Positions 9,912-18,378 of a DNA stretch of 64,000 nt are shown one piece after another (positions within the stretch are counted from its first letter, which is position 1; the number at the start of each line of letters is the position of its first letter). The DNA is from Sulfitobacter mediterraneus. Its GTDB lineage: Bacteria; Pseudomonadota; Alphaproteobacteria; Rhodobacterales; Rhodobacteraceae. The DNA lies in contig NZ_QBKU01000011.1 of assembly GCF_003054325.1 (NCBI RefSeq), positions 100,841 through 164,840 of the forward strand, read 5' to 3'. The notes beneath the pieces are model-generated. The model was not told where the DNA came from, did no database searches, and was given only the letters and a program-made list of their open reading frames with translations. The position numbers and the translations under genes were made by a program.

Positions 9912-10987
9912 CGAGGGGCCCCTTTGGCCATCACCGTGCCGGCAATGCCCTTTGGAAAGAAATAGACCAGCAGGATAAAGATGATGCCCAACCAGAACAG
10001 CCAGCGATCAGGGTCCAGCACATGCGGCAGGATCGGGATATCCACTGTGGCCTTGGCCGCCGCTCCCATCAGATCGCGCAGGTAATATTGCGCCAGCACC
10101 AGCATCGTTGCACCGATCACTGCACCCCACATCGTGCCCATGCCGCCGATCACCACCATCAACAGGATGTCGATCATGATCGCAAAGCTCAGCGCGGTGT
10201 CCGGCCCGGTGTATTTGAGCCAGATCGCATAGATCGTACCCGCCAGCGACGCCACCAGCGCGGCAATACAGAACACAAAGGTCCGGTAACTGACCACACG
10301 GTAGCCAATCGCCTCGGCGCGCGCTTCGTTTTCTCGGATCGCTTTGAGGACGGTGCCAAGCGGTGAGCCGACCATGCGCAGCATCACCACAAACAGGGCA
10401 AGACAGCTGAAGAACACAAAATAATAGGCCGCCAGTTTGCCGTTGATCTTGACTCCAAACACCCGCAGCACCTTGCCGTTTTCATCCAGCATCAGTTTGG
10501 TCGCTGTCTTGAACAACGCCGGTGCGCGATAGGTGATCCCATCCTCGCCGCCGGTAAAATCGCTCAGCTGTGAGGCCAGAACCAGCGCCACGCTGGCCGT
10601 GGCAAGGGTGATCATCGCAAAGAAGATCGCCTTGACCCGCAGGGACAGCAGGCCAATCGCAACCGCCACAATCAGTGAGACCCCCATCCCGGCCAAGGCA
10701 CCGACCACAACAGCATCCCACCCCGGACCCATCTGTTTGAGGCTGATCGCAGCACCATAAGCGCCAAAGCCGAAAAACATCGTATGGGCAAAACTGACGA
10801 TCCCGGTATACCCGATCAGCAGGTCATAGCTGGCGACCAGCACGATAAACACACAAACACGCGCCGCAACTTCCAGCGCCCGAACGTCCTGAAACAGAAA
10901 GGGCGCAAACAGCAACAGGGCAAAGATCAACAAAACCGCGGCTTTTACGGCCTTGGTGCCGCTGGTGGTTTGAGACAACGCGTTCAT
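9908..10987 (-). CDS. branched-chain amino acid-type ABC permease (LivM-like)
   Basis: 359 residues, polytopic, with about nine hydrophobic segments and the LivM/LivH-type motif A-R-A-E-A-I-G-Y-R near residue 222 that contacts the ATPase. It pairs with the LivH-like permease encoded directly upstream (1 bp gap). The HAAT-family importers carry amino acids, urea, amides or aromatic compounds, so the name Liv describes the family, not the substrate. Confidence 0.9.
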   Translation of the reverse strand: MNALSQTTSGTKAVKAAVLLIFALLLFAPFLFQDVRALEVAARVCVFIVLVASYDLLIGYTGIVSFAHTMFFGFGAYGAAISLKQMGPGWDAVVVGALAGMGVSLIVAVAIGLLSLRVKAIFFAMITLATASVALVLASQLSDFTGGEDGITYRAPALFKTATKLMLDENGKVLRVFGVKINGKLAAYYFVFFSCLALFVVMLRMVGSPLGTVLKAIRENEARAEAIGYRVVSYRTFVFCIAALVASLAGTIYAIWLKYTGPDTALSFAIMIDILLMVVIGGMGTMWGAVIGATMLVLAQYYLRDLMGAAAKATVDIPILPHVLDPDRWLFWLGIIFILLVYFFPKGIAGTVMAKGAPR

Positions 10988-10988
10988 C

Positions 10989-11984
10989 TTATTTCACCGC
11001 CGGTTTCAGGCCATTGGGCCGCCACAAAAGGATAGCCACCATCAGGATCATGTTCGACGCCAGTGCCAGCTTGGGCGCGAGATATCCGATGTAGTTGGCC
11101 ATCAGCCCCACCATGATCGCGCCCAGCAAAGTGCCTTGGATCGAGCCCAGACCGCCAATGATCACCACGATAAAGACCACGATCATCATCTCCGCGCCCA
11201 GCGCAGGCGTGATCAGCGTTTCATAGCCCGCCCACATCGCGCCGCCCAAGGCCGCGAGAGCAGAGCCAAGCATGAACACCGCCACAAAAAGCCGGTCCAC
11301 GCGAAAACCCAGTGCCTCAACCATTTCACGGTTTTCCACGCCGGCGCGGATCAGCAAGCCGATGCGTGTGCGGTTCAGCGTCAGATACAGCGCGGCATAG
11401 ACCCCCAGCCCCAGCAGAAAGGCAAAGATCCGGTAAATCTCGATCGTGATGTCCCCGATCAGCAGTGAGCCTTCCAGAAATTCGGGGCGCGGCACGGACA
11501 CGGGTGTGCCGCCCCAGATCGCCAAGATCATCTGCTCGGCCACGATGAGCGCCCCCATGGTGATCAGGATCTGGCGCAGGTGATCCTTGTAGACCGGTTT
11601 GACGATCACGGTTTCAAAGAACCATCCGGCCACCAGCCCAAAAAGGATCGCTGCACCAAAGGCCAGAAACAATGCGGCAATATTGAGCGAGACCGCGTCC
11701 GCCTCCAACCAGCCAGAGAGCCATGCCAGCACACTGGCCGCGATAAATGCGCCAAAGCTGACAAAGGCCGAATGACCGAAGTTCAGCACATCCATCAGGC
11801 CAAACACCAGTGACAAGCCCGAGGCCATCAGGAAAATCATCATGCCCATCGCCAGTCCGGCCACGGTAAGCGTCACCCAAGACGACGGCGCACCGATCAT
11901 CACAAAGGCCAGCGCCGCCACCACCACAGGCAGCAGGTAAACCCCGCCTAATCGGCCTGCAAAATCGTTTATCTGTTGCATCAT
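10989..11984 (-). CDS. branched-chain amino acid-type ABC permease (LivH-like)
   Basis: 331 residues, with about eight to nine hydrophobic segments and the permease motif E-A-L-G-F-R near residue 223. It forms the membrane channel with the LivM-like protein. It lies 6 bp after the LivF-like gene and 1 bp before the LivM-like gene, in a tight operon. Confidence 0.9.
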   Translation of the reverse strand: MMQQINDFAGRLGGVYLLPVVVAALAFVMIGAPSSWVTLTVAGLAMGMMIFLMASGLSLVFGLMDVLNFGHSAFVSFGAFIAASVLAWLSGWLEADAVSLNIAALFLAFGAAILFGLVAGWFFETVIVKPVYKDHLRQILITMGALIVAEQMILAIWGGTPVSVPRPEFLEGSLLIGDITIEIYRIFAFLLGLGVYAALYLTLNRTRIGLLIRAGVENREMVEALGFRVDRLFVAVFMLGSALAALGGAMWAGYETLITPALGAEMMIVVFIVVIIGGLGSIQGTLLGAIMVGLMANYIGYLAPKLALASNMILMVAILLWRPNGLKPAVK

Positions 11985-11990
11985 TCTTCC

Positions 11991-12695
11991 TCAGGCTGAC
12001 AGGCTCAACAGCCGGTCTTGCAGCGCCGTATCTGCGGCGAAATCGGCCATCGTGCCGCTGTGGGCAATCCGGCCATCGTCAATCACCGCCATGTCGCGGC
12101 CCAGCGATTTGGCAAATTCAAAGTTCTGTTCGACCAGCAGGATTGTCGTGGTCTGCGCGATCTCGCGAAAGGCATCGGCCATCGCATCCACAATCGCGGG
12201 CGCCAGCCCCTTGGTCGGCTCGTCAATCAGGATCAATGCACGCGGCTCGATTATTGCGCGGGCCACGGCCAGCATTTGTTTCTGCCCGCCTGACAGCGCC
12301 CATGCCTGCTTGGTCCAAAAGGTCTCAAGTGCCGGGAACAGCTCATAAATGCGTTTCAGGCGTGCGGGATCAAAGCGGCCTTTGGCGGTGGCAAGGATTA
12401 GGTTCTCTTCAACCGTCAGCCCGCCAAAAACGCCCATGTTTTCAGGCACAAACGCGATATCCAGCCGGGCGATATCCGCGGTGTGCATCGCGGTGATATC
12501 CTGGCCGTTGAACAGCACCGACCCCGGTGAAGGCTGCCACAGGCCCATGATTGAACGCAGCGTGGTCGTCTTGCCCGCGCCATTGCGGCCCAGCAGGACA
12601 AACACGCCTCCCTCCGGCACCTCAAGGGTCACGTCATGCAACACGGCATATTGGCCGATGTTGGTTTTCATTGAATTGAGGGACAAAAGGCTCAT
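11991..12695 (-). CDS. branched-chain amino acid-type ABC ATPase (LivF-like)
   Basis: 234 residues. Walker A G-R-N-G-A-G-K-T-T near residue 37, signature L-S-G-G-Q-K-Q near 134, Walker B L-I-L-I-D-E-P-T near 153, and switch His replaced as usual in LivF by E-Q-N. The length is that of LivF, the shorter of the two HAAT ATPases. It overlaps the LivG-like gene by 4 bp. Confidence 0.9.
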   Translation of the reverse strand: MSLLSLNSMKTNIGQYAVLHDVTLEVPEGGVFVLLGRNGAGKTTTLRSIMGLWQPSPGSVLFNGQDITAMHTADIARLDIAFVPENMGVFGGLTVEENLILATAKGRFDPARLKRIYELFPALETFWTKQAWALSGGQKQMLAVARAIIEPRALILIDEPTKGLAPAIVDAMADAFREIAQTTTILLVEQNFEFAKSLGRDMAVIDDGRIAHSGTMADFAADTALQDRLLSLSA

Positions 12696-13459
12696 GCGGG
12701 CACCGCCGATTTGCCAAGGTAGACATCGCGCACAATGTCGCTGGACATCACCGTATCTGGCGCACCATCCGCAAGCAGTTCCCCGTTGTGCAGAACAATA
12801 ATCCGGTCGGCGAGGCTGCGCACAACATCCATCTTGTGTTCCACCAAAAGCACGGTTTTGCTGGTGTCTTTCTTGATGCCTGCAATCAGGTCCAGCACAT
12901 CCGGCGCATGATCAAGAGACATGCCCGCGGTGGGTTCATCAAACATATAGATATCCGGCTCCATCGCCATCAAGAGCGCCACCTCCAGCTTGCGCTGATC
13001 GCCGTGGGGCAAGGCCGCGGCTGGCAGATGCGCGACCCCGCTCAACTTGGCGGCTTCAAGGTAATGCTCGGCTTGTTCTGCCAGATCTGTGAGGCCCGCC
13101 ACCTGCCGCAAAATCCGCCAGCCGTCGCCGGAGCGCGCCTGCACGGCAAGACGGATGTTCTCAAGCACCGACAATTGCGGAAACAGATTGGTCAGCTGAA
13201 ACGCGCGGCCAATGCCGCGCTGCGCCCGTGCAGAGGGCGACATACGCGTCAGGTCGGTGCCGGATTTGATGACCTGCCCCTGCGACGCGGCCAGCTGTCC
13301 CGAGATCAGATTGAAATAGGTCGTCTTGCCCGCGCCGTTTGGGCCAACAATCACGGTCAATTCGCCGGGGTGAAAGGCGCAAGAGACCGCGTTCACGGCC
13401 ACATGGCCGCCAAAGCGGATCTTCAGATCACGCGTTTCCAAGGAAGGTTGCACTGTCAT
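12692..13459 (-). CDS. branched-chain amino acid-type ABC ATPase (LivG-like)
   Basis: 255 residues from the ATG at 13459, which begins M-T-V-Q-P-S-L. The longer reading from 13507 adds a non-conserved, proline-rich leader that lies in the gap after the binding-protein gene, so the shorter start was chosen. Walker A G-P-N-G-A-G-K-T-T, a LivG-type insertion, a signature region with L-P-H-G-D-Q-R-K, and Walker B M-F-D-E-P-T-A-G-M are all present. It energises the importer with the LivF-like subunit. Confidence 0.88.
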   Translation of the reverse strand: MTVQPSLETRDLKIRFGGHVAVNAVSCAFHPGELTVIVGPNGAGKTTYFNLISGQLAASQGQVIKSGTDLTRMSPSARAQRGIGRAFQLTNLFPQLSVLENIRLAVQARSGDGWRILRQVAGLTDLAEQAEHYLEAAKLSGVAHLPAAALPHGDQRKLEVALLMAMEPDIYMFDEPTAGMSLDHAPDVLDLIAGIKKDTSKTVLLVEHKMDVVRSLADRIIVLHNGELLADGAPDTVMSSDIVRDVYLGKSAVPA

Positions 13460-13512
13460 GAATTCTATCCGGTGGCTGTCCGGCCCCGGCAAAGGGGCCG
13501 GATGCATTGGGT

Positions 13513-14709
13513 TTAATTGTTGCGCCCGATGGGGATGTTCATCTCTTCGGCGGTAATCTCGCGCACCAGATCAGGGATCGCCCACGCCACGTCATCATCC
13601 ACCCGGATCTTGAAGTGGTACATGGATTGCAGCGCCTGATGGTCTTCGGGACGGAAGGTCATGGTGCCTTTGGGTGTTTCCCAGCTCATCCCCTCCATCG
13701 CGGTGATCAGGGCCTCGGTTTCCCATTCTTCGGCTGTTTCCAGCGCTTTGACCACGGCCAGTGCCGCCGCCATGCCACCTGCGGTGAAGAAATCAGGCGG
13801 GCCGTCGAAACGTTCCTGATGGGTGGTCACCAACCATTCATTCACCGGGTTCTTGGGCATCTCATAGTAATAGTAGATCGCGCCTTCCATGCCCGGTGCC
13901 CGTTTGTAGGTCGGCAAGACCGGCAAGATGTGGCCGCCTGTGGAAATCTCGATGCCATGGCGTTCTGGCTGCATGGCCAGGATTTTGCCCATCGGATCGC
14001 CGCCGCCCGCCACATAGATCAAGATAACCTTGCGGCCTTCCTTGTCTTTCAGCGCGTTGAACATGCGTTCCGTTGCGGCAGTGAAATCTGTGGTGCCTTG
14101 CGGGGTGTATTCTTCGGTCACGATGGTCGCGCCCGATCCGTCCAGCGCCGTCTTGAATGCGGCAATCCCGTCGCGGCCAAAGGCATAGTCTTCGGCCAAG
14201 GTCGCCACAAAGAGGTTTTCATCGGGTGCCAACGCCAAAGCCTGCGCCTGCATGTCCATCGATGAGTTCCGCGAGGTTTTGAACACATAGCGGTTGCTGT
14301 CTGGCCCGGTCAGGCTGTCGGCAACAGCGGGTTCAATGATCAAGATGCGCTCATATTCCTCCGCAATCGGCAGCAATCCCTTGGTTACACCAGAGGATGT
14401 CGCGCCAACCGCCAGCAAGACCTCATCATCACCATAAGCTTCGGCCAGCACGGCGCGGGCCACGTCCGGTTTGAACTGCGTGTCCTTGTGAATGATCTCT
14501 ATCGGATGGCCTTTGACCATATTTGTGCCGCCAGTGGCATATTCGATGCCCAGCTCAAACCCGGTTTGAGCCTGCTTTGAGAACACCTCAAACGAGTGGC
14601 CCGAAATGCCATGCACCAGCGCGATCTTGACCGGATCTTCGGCTTGCGCCGTGGTCGCGATAGCCAGACCAAACAAGGCGGCCCCAAGCCGCCGTGTGAA
14701 TAATTTCAT
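13513..14709 (-). CDS. periplasmic binding protein of the branched-chain-type importer
   Basis: 398 residues from the ATG at 14709, which gives a clean Sec signal peptide ending T-A-Q-A near residue 23. Longer readings upstream cross the promoter region. The mature protein belongs to the periplasmic binding protein type I (Leu/Ile/Val-binding) class, with early V-K-I-A-L-V-H-G and a central A-E-D-Y-A-F-G-R-D-G segment at the hinge. It is first in the operon with LivG-, LivF-, LivH- and LivM-like proteins and the hydrolase. No residue signature fixes the ligand. A short hairpin-prone segment at 13480-13500 may let more binding protein than transporter be made. Confidence 0.85.
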   Translation of the reverse strand: MKLFTRRLGAALFGLAIATTAQAEDPVKIALVHGISGHSFEVFSKQAQTGFELGIEYATGGTNMVKGHPIEIIHKDTQFKPDVARAVLAEAYGDDEVLLAVGATSSGVTKGLLPIAEEYERILIIEPAVADSLTGPDSNRYVFKTSRNSSMDMQAQALALAPDENLFVATLAEDYAFGRDGIAAFKTALDGSGATIVTEEYTPQGTTDFTAATERMFNALKDKEGRKVILIYVAGGGDPMGKILAMQPERHGIEISTGGHILPVLPTYKRAPGMEGAIYYYYEMPKNPVNEWLVTTHQERFDGPPDFFTAGGMAAALAVVKALETAEEWETEALITAMEGMSWETPKGTMTFRPEDHQALQSMYHFKIRVDDDVAWAIPDLVREITAEEMNIPIGRNN

Positions 14710-14819
14710 TTTCTCTCTCCCTACAGTGACCCATCCCACGCGGGCATTGCGCCCATGTGATCGGTCCCTTACTTTCTGTAAGTAGAAATGTTTCAGGTCA
14801 CGGGATTGGGCGCAATATT

Positions 14820-15413
14820 GTGGAAACACGTATAGACGACAGCTTTCGTGACGGGCAGTTTGCAGAGCTTGCCTACCTCTATGCGCCTGTGGGTCTTGTG
14901 GTCACGGAGAACCGCGTGATCCGCGATTGCAACCATGCGTTTGCGCAGATGTTTGGTTATGAAATCAAAGACTTGCGCGATCAGGTTTTTGCCGTGCTTT
15001 ACCCCTCGGATGAAGAGTTTGCCAACATCCGTGATCGCGGTGTCAAAGAGTTGCAGACCACCAATCACTATTGGGACGAACGGATCATGGCCCGCAAGGA
15101 TGGCAGTCTGTTCTGGTGCCGGGTGCGCGGACATTCCTTTACCCCGGACGCGCCCTTGGGCCGCGCGGTGTGGAGTTTTGCGGATCTGTCCGAGGTGCGC
15201 CCCTACAAACCACTGACCCGCCGCGAACGCGAGATCGTGTCTTTTCTGGCGCTGGGGCTGACCAGCAAAGAGATCGCGCTGAAACTCGATATTTCCTACA
15301 GAACGGTGGAGATCTACCGCGCCAAGCTGCTCAAGAAATTCGGCGTCGCCAACACCAGCAGCCTGCTGCAATCGCTGGGTGAGGTGGATTCTGTTCACGT
15401 GGTCGGGCGCTAG
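14820..15413 (+). CDS. PAS-domain LuxR-type transcriptional regulator
   Basis: About 197 residues from a GTG at 14820; a GTG at 14757 would add 21 residues and is the alternative. The N-terminal half is a PAS domain (A-P-V-G-L-V-V-T-E-N and C-N-H-A-F-A-Q-M-F-G-Y), and the C-terminal 60 residues are a LuxR/GerE helix-turn-helix (L-T-R-R-E-R-E-I-V and A-N-T-S-S-L-L-Q-S). It is divergent from the importer operon across about 110 bp, so I infer that it controls that operon in response to a small molecule or redox signal sensed by PAS. A CTTAC-N5-GTAAG inverted repeat at 14768-14782 is a possible site. Confidence 0.85.
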   Translation: METRIDDSFRDGQFAELAYLYAPVGLVVTENRVIRDCNHAFAQMFGYEIKDLRDQVFAVLYPSDEEFANIRDRGVKELQTTNHYWDERIMARKDGSLFWCRVRGHSFTPDAPLGRAVWSFADLSEVRPYKPLTRREREIVSFLALGLTSKEIALKLDISYRTVEIYRAKLLKKFGVANTSSLLQSLGEVDSVHVVGR

Positions 15414-15500
15414 GCACAGCTGGCCACTTGGCCTAGGCTCACCTCATTGTCTCATGCCGTGATACCCGCGTGAGAAACAACAGTTTTTGAGGATTACATT

Positions 15501-16013
15501 ATGACCGAACCGAATGGCCCCTTTGAAGGGGGATGCGCCTGCGGGCATGTCCGTTATGAAATCAGCAGCACCCCCATGATCGTGCATGGTTGCCACTGCC
15601 GCTGGTGCCAGCGCGAAAGTGGTGGCGCCTTTGCGGTGAATGCATTGATCGAAGCGGACCGCGTGACCGTCACCAAGGGTGATGTCGCCGAAATTTTGGT
15701 ACCCTCGCAAAGCGGCATCGGACAGTTGTTTTCAAAGTGTCCTCAGTGTCAGGTCACGCTTTGGACCAAGTATCTGGCAATGCGCGGCGGCTTGGGGCAA
15801 TTGGTTCGGTTCATTCGGGTTGGCACGCTTGATAACCCCGACGCCTTTCCGCCCGATGTCCATATTTTCACCTCGACAAAACAGCCTTGGGTGGTGTTGC
15901 CGCAGGATGCACCTGCCTTTGAGGAATATTTCGTTATCAAAGATGTATGGTCCCCCGAAAGCCTTGTTCGTCGGGCAGTGTTGCACGAGATTGCAGGCAC
16001 CCCAGCCCCCTAG
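15501..16013 (+). CDS. GFA/CENP-V family zinc protein
   Basis: 170 residues with the GFA-domain cysteine pattern: G-G-C-A-C-G-H-V near residue 10, C-H-C-R-W-C-Q near 32, and S-K-C-P-Q-C near 80. These cysteines bind zinc in the family named after glutathione-dependent formaldehyde-activating enzyme; most members have no proven reaction. It is a stand-alone gene between the LuxR regulator and the amidohydrolase. A second GFA protein is encoded at 35673-36050. Confidence 0.85.
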   Translation: MTEPNGPFEGGCACGHVRYEISSTPMIVHGCHCRWCQRESGGAFAVNALIEADRVTVTKGDVAEILVPSQSGIGQLFSKCPQCQVTLWTKYLAMRGGLGQLVRFIRVGTLDNPDAFPPDVHIFTSTKQPWVVLPQDAPAFEEYFVIKDVWSPESLVRRAVLHEIAGTPAP

Positions 16014-16079
16014 TTTACGCTTCCCCAGCTGCCTATCCTGCGGTTAGGCTTGCGCCGGACACTGCAGGAAAGGCATGCC

Positions 16080-17216
16080 ATGACGCCAGCAGAACTGCGC
16101 CAATTGCGGCACCACTTTCACCGCAATCCCGAACTGGGGTTCGAAGAAGACCAAACCAAGGACAAAGTGGCCGAGATTTTGACGGATCTCGGAATCGAGG
16201 TGCATCGCGGCGCGGGCATTATTGGCATCCTGAAACGCGGCACCGGCAATCGCGCCATCGCCCTGCGGGCCGATATGGATGCCCTGCCCATTCTTGAGAC
16301 CAGCATGCATGACTACCCCTCGCAATCACCCGGAACGATGCATGCCTGCGGCCATGACGGCCATATGACGATGCTTTTGGGTGCGGCGGCGGAACTGGCC
16401 GTGACCGGTCATTTTGACGGAACAGTGGTGTTTATCTTTCAGCCCAATGAGGAACACGGGCTCGGCGCCAAGGCCATGATCAACGAAGGCGTGCTAGAAC
16501 GGTTTCCGGTGCAGGAAGTCTACGCCATCCACAATCTGCCCGGTGCGCCGCTTGGGCAATTGTCCACCCGTCCGGGGTTGATCTGTTCCAGCGAAAGCCT
16601 GTTTGAAATCACTATCAACGGTCAGGGCGGTCATGCGTCGATGCCGCAAGCGGGCCGTGACAGTATCACCATCGGATCAGAGATCGTGCTGGCGCTGCAA
16701 ACCATCGTCTCGCGCAAATTGGCACCCGGCGCCGGTGTCGTGGTTTCGGTGACCGAGTTTCTGACCGATGGCCAACGCAACGTGCTGCCCGGACCTGCGG
16801 TTCTAAAGGGGGACGTGCGGGCGCGGTCCGGCGAAGACAGAAAAGCCGTTGCATCCCTGATGGATCAGATCGCCAATGGCATCGGCGCGGCGCATGGGGT
16901 TGAGGTCGCGGTATCGTTCAACACCGAATTTATCGAAACGGTCAATGCGCCCGAACCAGTGGAGGCCGTTTTGAGTGCCGGGCAAACCCGCGGTCTGGAA
17001 GTGATTGGCGACCGTGAACCAATGAGCTTTTCCGAAGATTTTGCCCATTTCAGCGCCGCCATTCCGGGGTGCTTTTTGTTGTTGGGCAATGGAACTGAAG
17101 GCGCAAATGGCCGCCCGCTGCATGCCTCGGATTACGATTTCAACGACGATTTGTCGCACATTGGCGCGGCCTTTTGGACGCAACTTGTACAAGATCGCCT
17201 GCCCACCCAAACCTGA
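16080..17216 (+). CDS. M20-family amidohydrolase (hippurate hydrolase-like)
   Basis: 378 residues from the ATG at 16080, preceded by a GGAAAG site. Metal-binding motifs of the M20D amidohydrolases are seen: H-A-C-G-H-D-G-H near residue 90, Q-P-N-E-E-H near 125, and the Asp/Glu stretch around R-A-D-M-D-A. The family deacylates N-acyl amino acids such as hippurate or indole-3-acetyl-amino acids. It is followed after 11 bp by an M24-family gene, so the two are likely co-transcribed and may act on one acylated amide. Confidence 0.88.
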   Translation: MTPAELRQLRHHFHRNPELGFEEDQTKDKVAEILTDLGIEVHRGAGIIGILKRGTGNRAIALRADMDALPILETSMHDYPSQSPGTMHACGHDGHMTMLLGAAAELAVTGHFDGTVVFIFQPNEEHGLGAKAMINEGVLERFPVQEVYAIHNLPGAPLGQLSTRPGLICSSESLFEITINGQGGHASMPQAGRDSITIGSEIVLALQTIVSRKLAPGAGVVVSVTEFLTDGQRNVLPGPAVLKGDVRARSGEDRKAVASLMDQIANGIGAAHGVEVAVSFNTEFIETVNAPEPVEAVLSAGQTRGLEVIGDREPMSFSEDFAHFSAAIPGCFLLLGNGTEGANGRPLHASDYDFNDDLSHIGAAFWTQLVQDRLPTQT

Positions 17217-17227
17217 AAGGAAAGCAG

Positions 17228-18373
17228 ATGTTCCAACGCAACCTTGAGACCTTTCGCACAAAGATGGCCGAGGCGGGCGTGGATGTGGCGCTGATCACTG
17301 ATGATGACAGCGTGTATTACCTCACCGGTTATTACGACTATCTGCATATGGAATTTGGTAGGCCGACCATTTTGATCATCCCACGCGATGGGCCAAGTGT
17401 TCTGATCACTCCGATTATTGATTATGTGGCGGCGCAAAGTGCCGCGCAGGTCGATCGGATCGCCCCTTGGAACGATGGCGCCGGAGACGAATGGCGGGCA
17501 GAGCTTCCGGCCGTTTTGAAGGAGGGGCGCAAGATTGCGGTTGAAACCGCGCATATGCCGCCCTCTGTGCGCAAGTTTGTGGATGACATCACAGGTCCGC
17601 AAGAGGTTGTGGATGCCACTCCGATCCTGTCAGAAATGCGCATGATCAAATCCCCAGCGGAATTGCAGCTGGCCCGCCACGCAGGCCAAGTGGCCAATGC
17701 GATGATGCGCGCGGGGCGCGATGCCATTGGCGATGGTGTACCGGAATACGAGGTGGCCATTGCCACATCGCAGGCGGGCACAAGGGCAGCAGCGGAACTG
17801 CTGGCGGCGCATTATGACGATGCCGACATGTCACCCAACACCCATTTTCTACAGATCATGGCGTCGGGGGATCAGATCACCAAAACCCACCACCGCGCCT
17901 CGACCCGTGTGATGCGGCGGGGGGAGCCGGTGTTTCTGTGTTTTTGCGGGATGACCAATTTTCACCGCTTCAAGCTGGGCTTTGACCGGACCTTCTGGAT
18001 TGGCGAAGTTGCAGATGAACGACAGCTTCCGATCTACGATGTTGCCGTGGCCAGCCAGCAGGCTGCCTTGAAGGTATTGCGCCCCGGCGTAACAGCACAA
18101 AGCGTGCATGCCGCCTATGCCGAGGTGATCCAGACAGCGGGATATGAGTATCCCTTCCGCTGCGGGCGGGCGACGGGGTTCAGCTATCTGGAACATCCGC
18201 AACTGGTGACGGGTGACACCACTGTCTTGCAACCGGGGATGGTTCTGGCCGTGGACGGGTCAGTGAACACCGATCATTTCCGGGCGCAGGTCGGCGACAG
18301 TTTCATCATCACCGAAGACGGGTATGAACAGATCACGGATCATTCCAAAGCGCTTGACGATGTGGTGTTGTAA
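17228..18373 (+). CDS. M24-family peptidase-fold hydrolase with degenerate metal site
   Basis: 381 residues from the ATG at 17228 (site AAAGGAAAG upstream). The N-terminal creatinase-N domain and C-terminal pita-bread domain are both present. The canonical M24 ligands look lost: the D-G-G motif is replaced by C-F-C-G near residue 237, the G-H-G motif by G-R-A-T-G-F near 316, V-E-P-G by V-D-G-S near 340, and the last R-I-E-D by Q-V-G-D. Metal-free members such as creatinase and some ectoine hydrolase-like enzymes break C-N bonds in small cyclic or guanidino compounds. I infer a non-peptidase hydrolase working with the upstream amidohydrolase. Confidence 0.75.
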   Translation: MFQRNLETFRTKMAEAGVDVALITDDDSVYYLTGYYDYLHMEFGRPTILIIPRDGPSVLITPIIDYVAAQSAAQVDRIAPWNDGAGDEWRAELPAVLKEGRKIAVETAHMPPSVRKFVDDITGPQEVVDATPILSEMRMIKSPAELQLARHAGQVANAMMRAGRDAIGDGVPEYEVAIATSQAGTRAAAELLAAHYDDADMSPNTHFLQIMASGDQITKTHHRASTRVMRRGEPVFLCFCGMTNFHRFKLGFDRTFWIGEVADERQLPIYDVAVASQQAALKVLRPGVTAQSVHAAYAEVIQTAGYEYPFRCGRATGFSYLEHPQLVTGDTTVLQPGMVLAVDGSVNTDHFRAQVGDSFIITEDGYEQITDHSKALDDVVL

Positions 18374-18378
18374 GCCCC

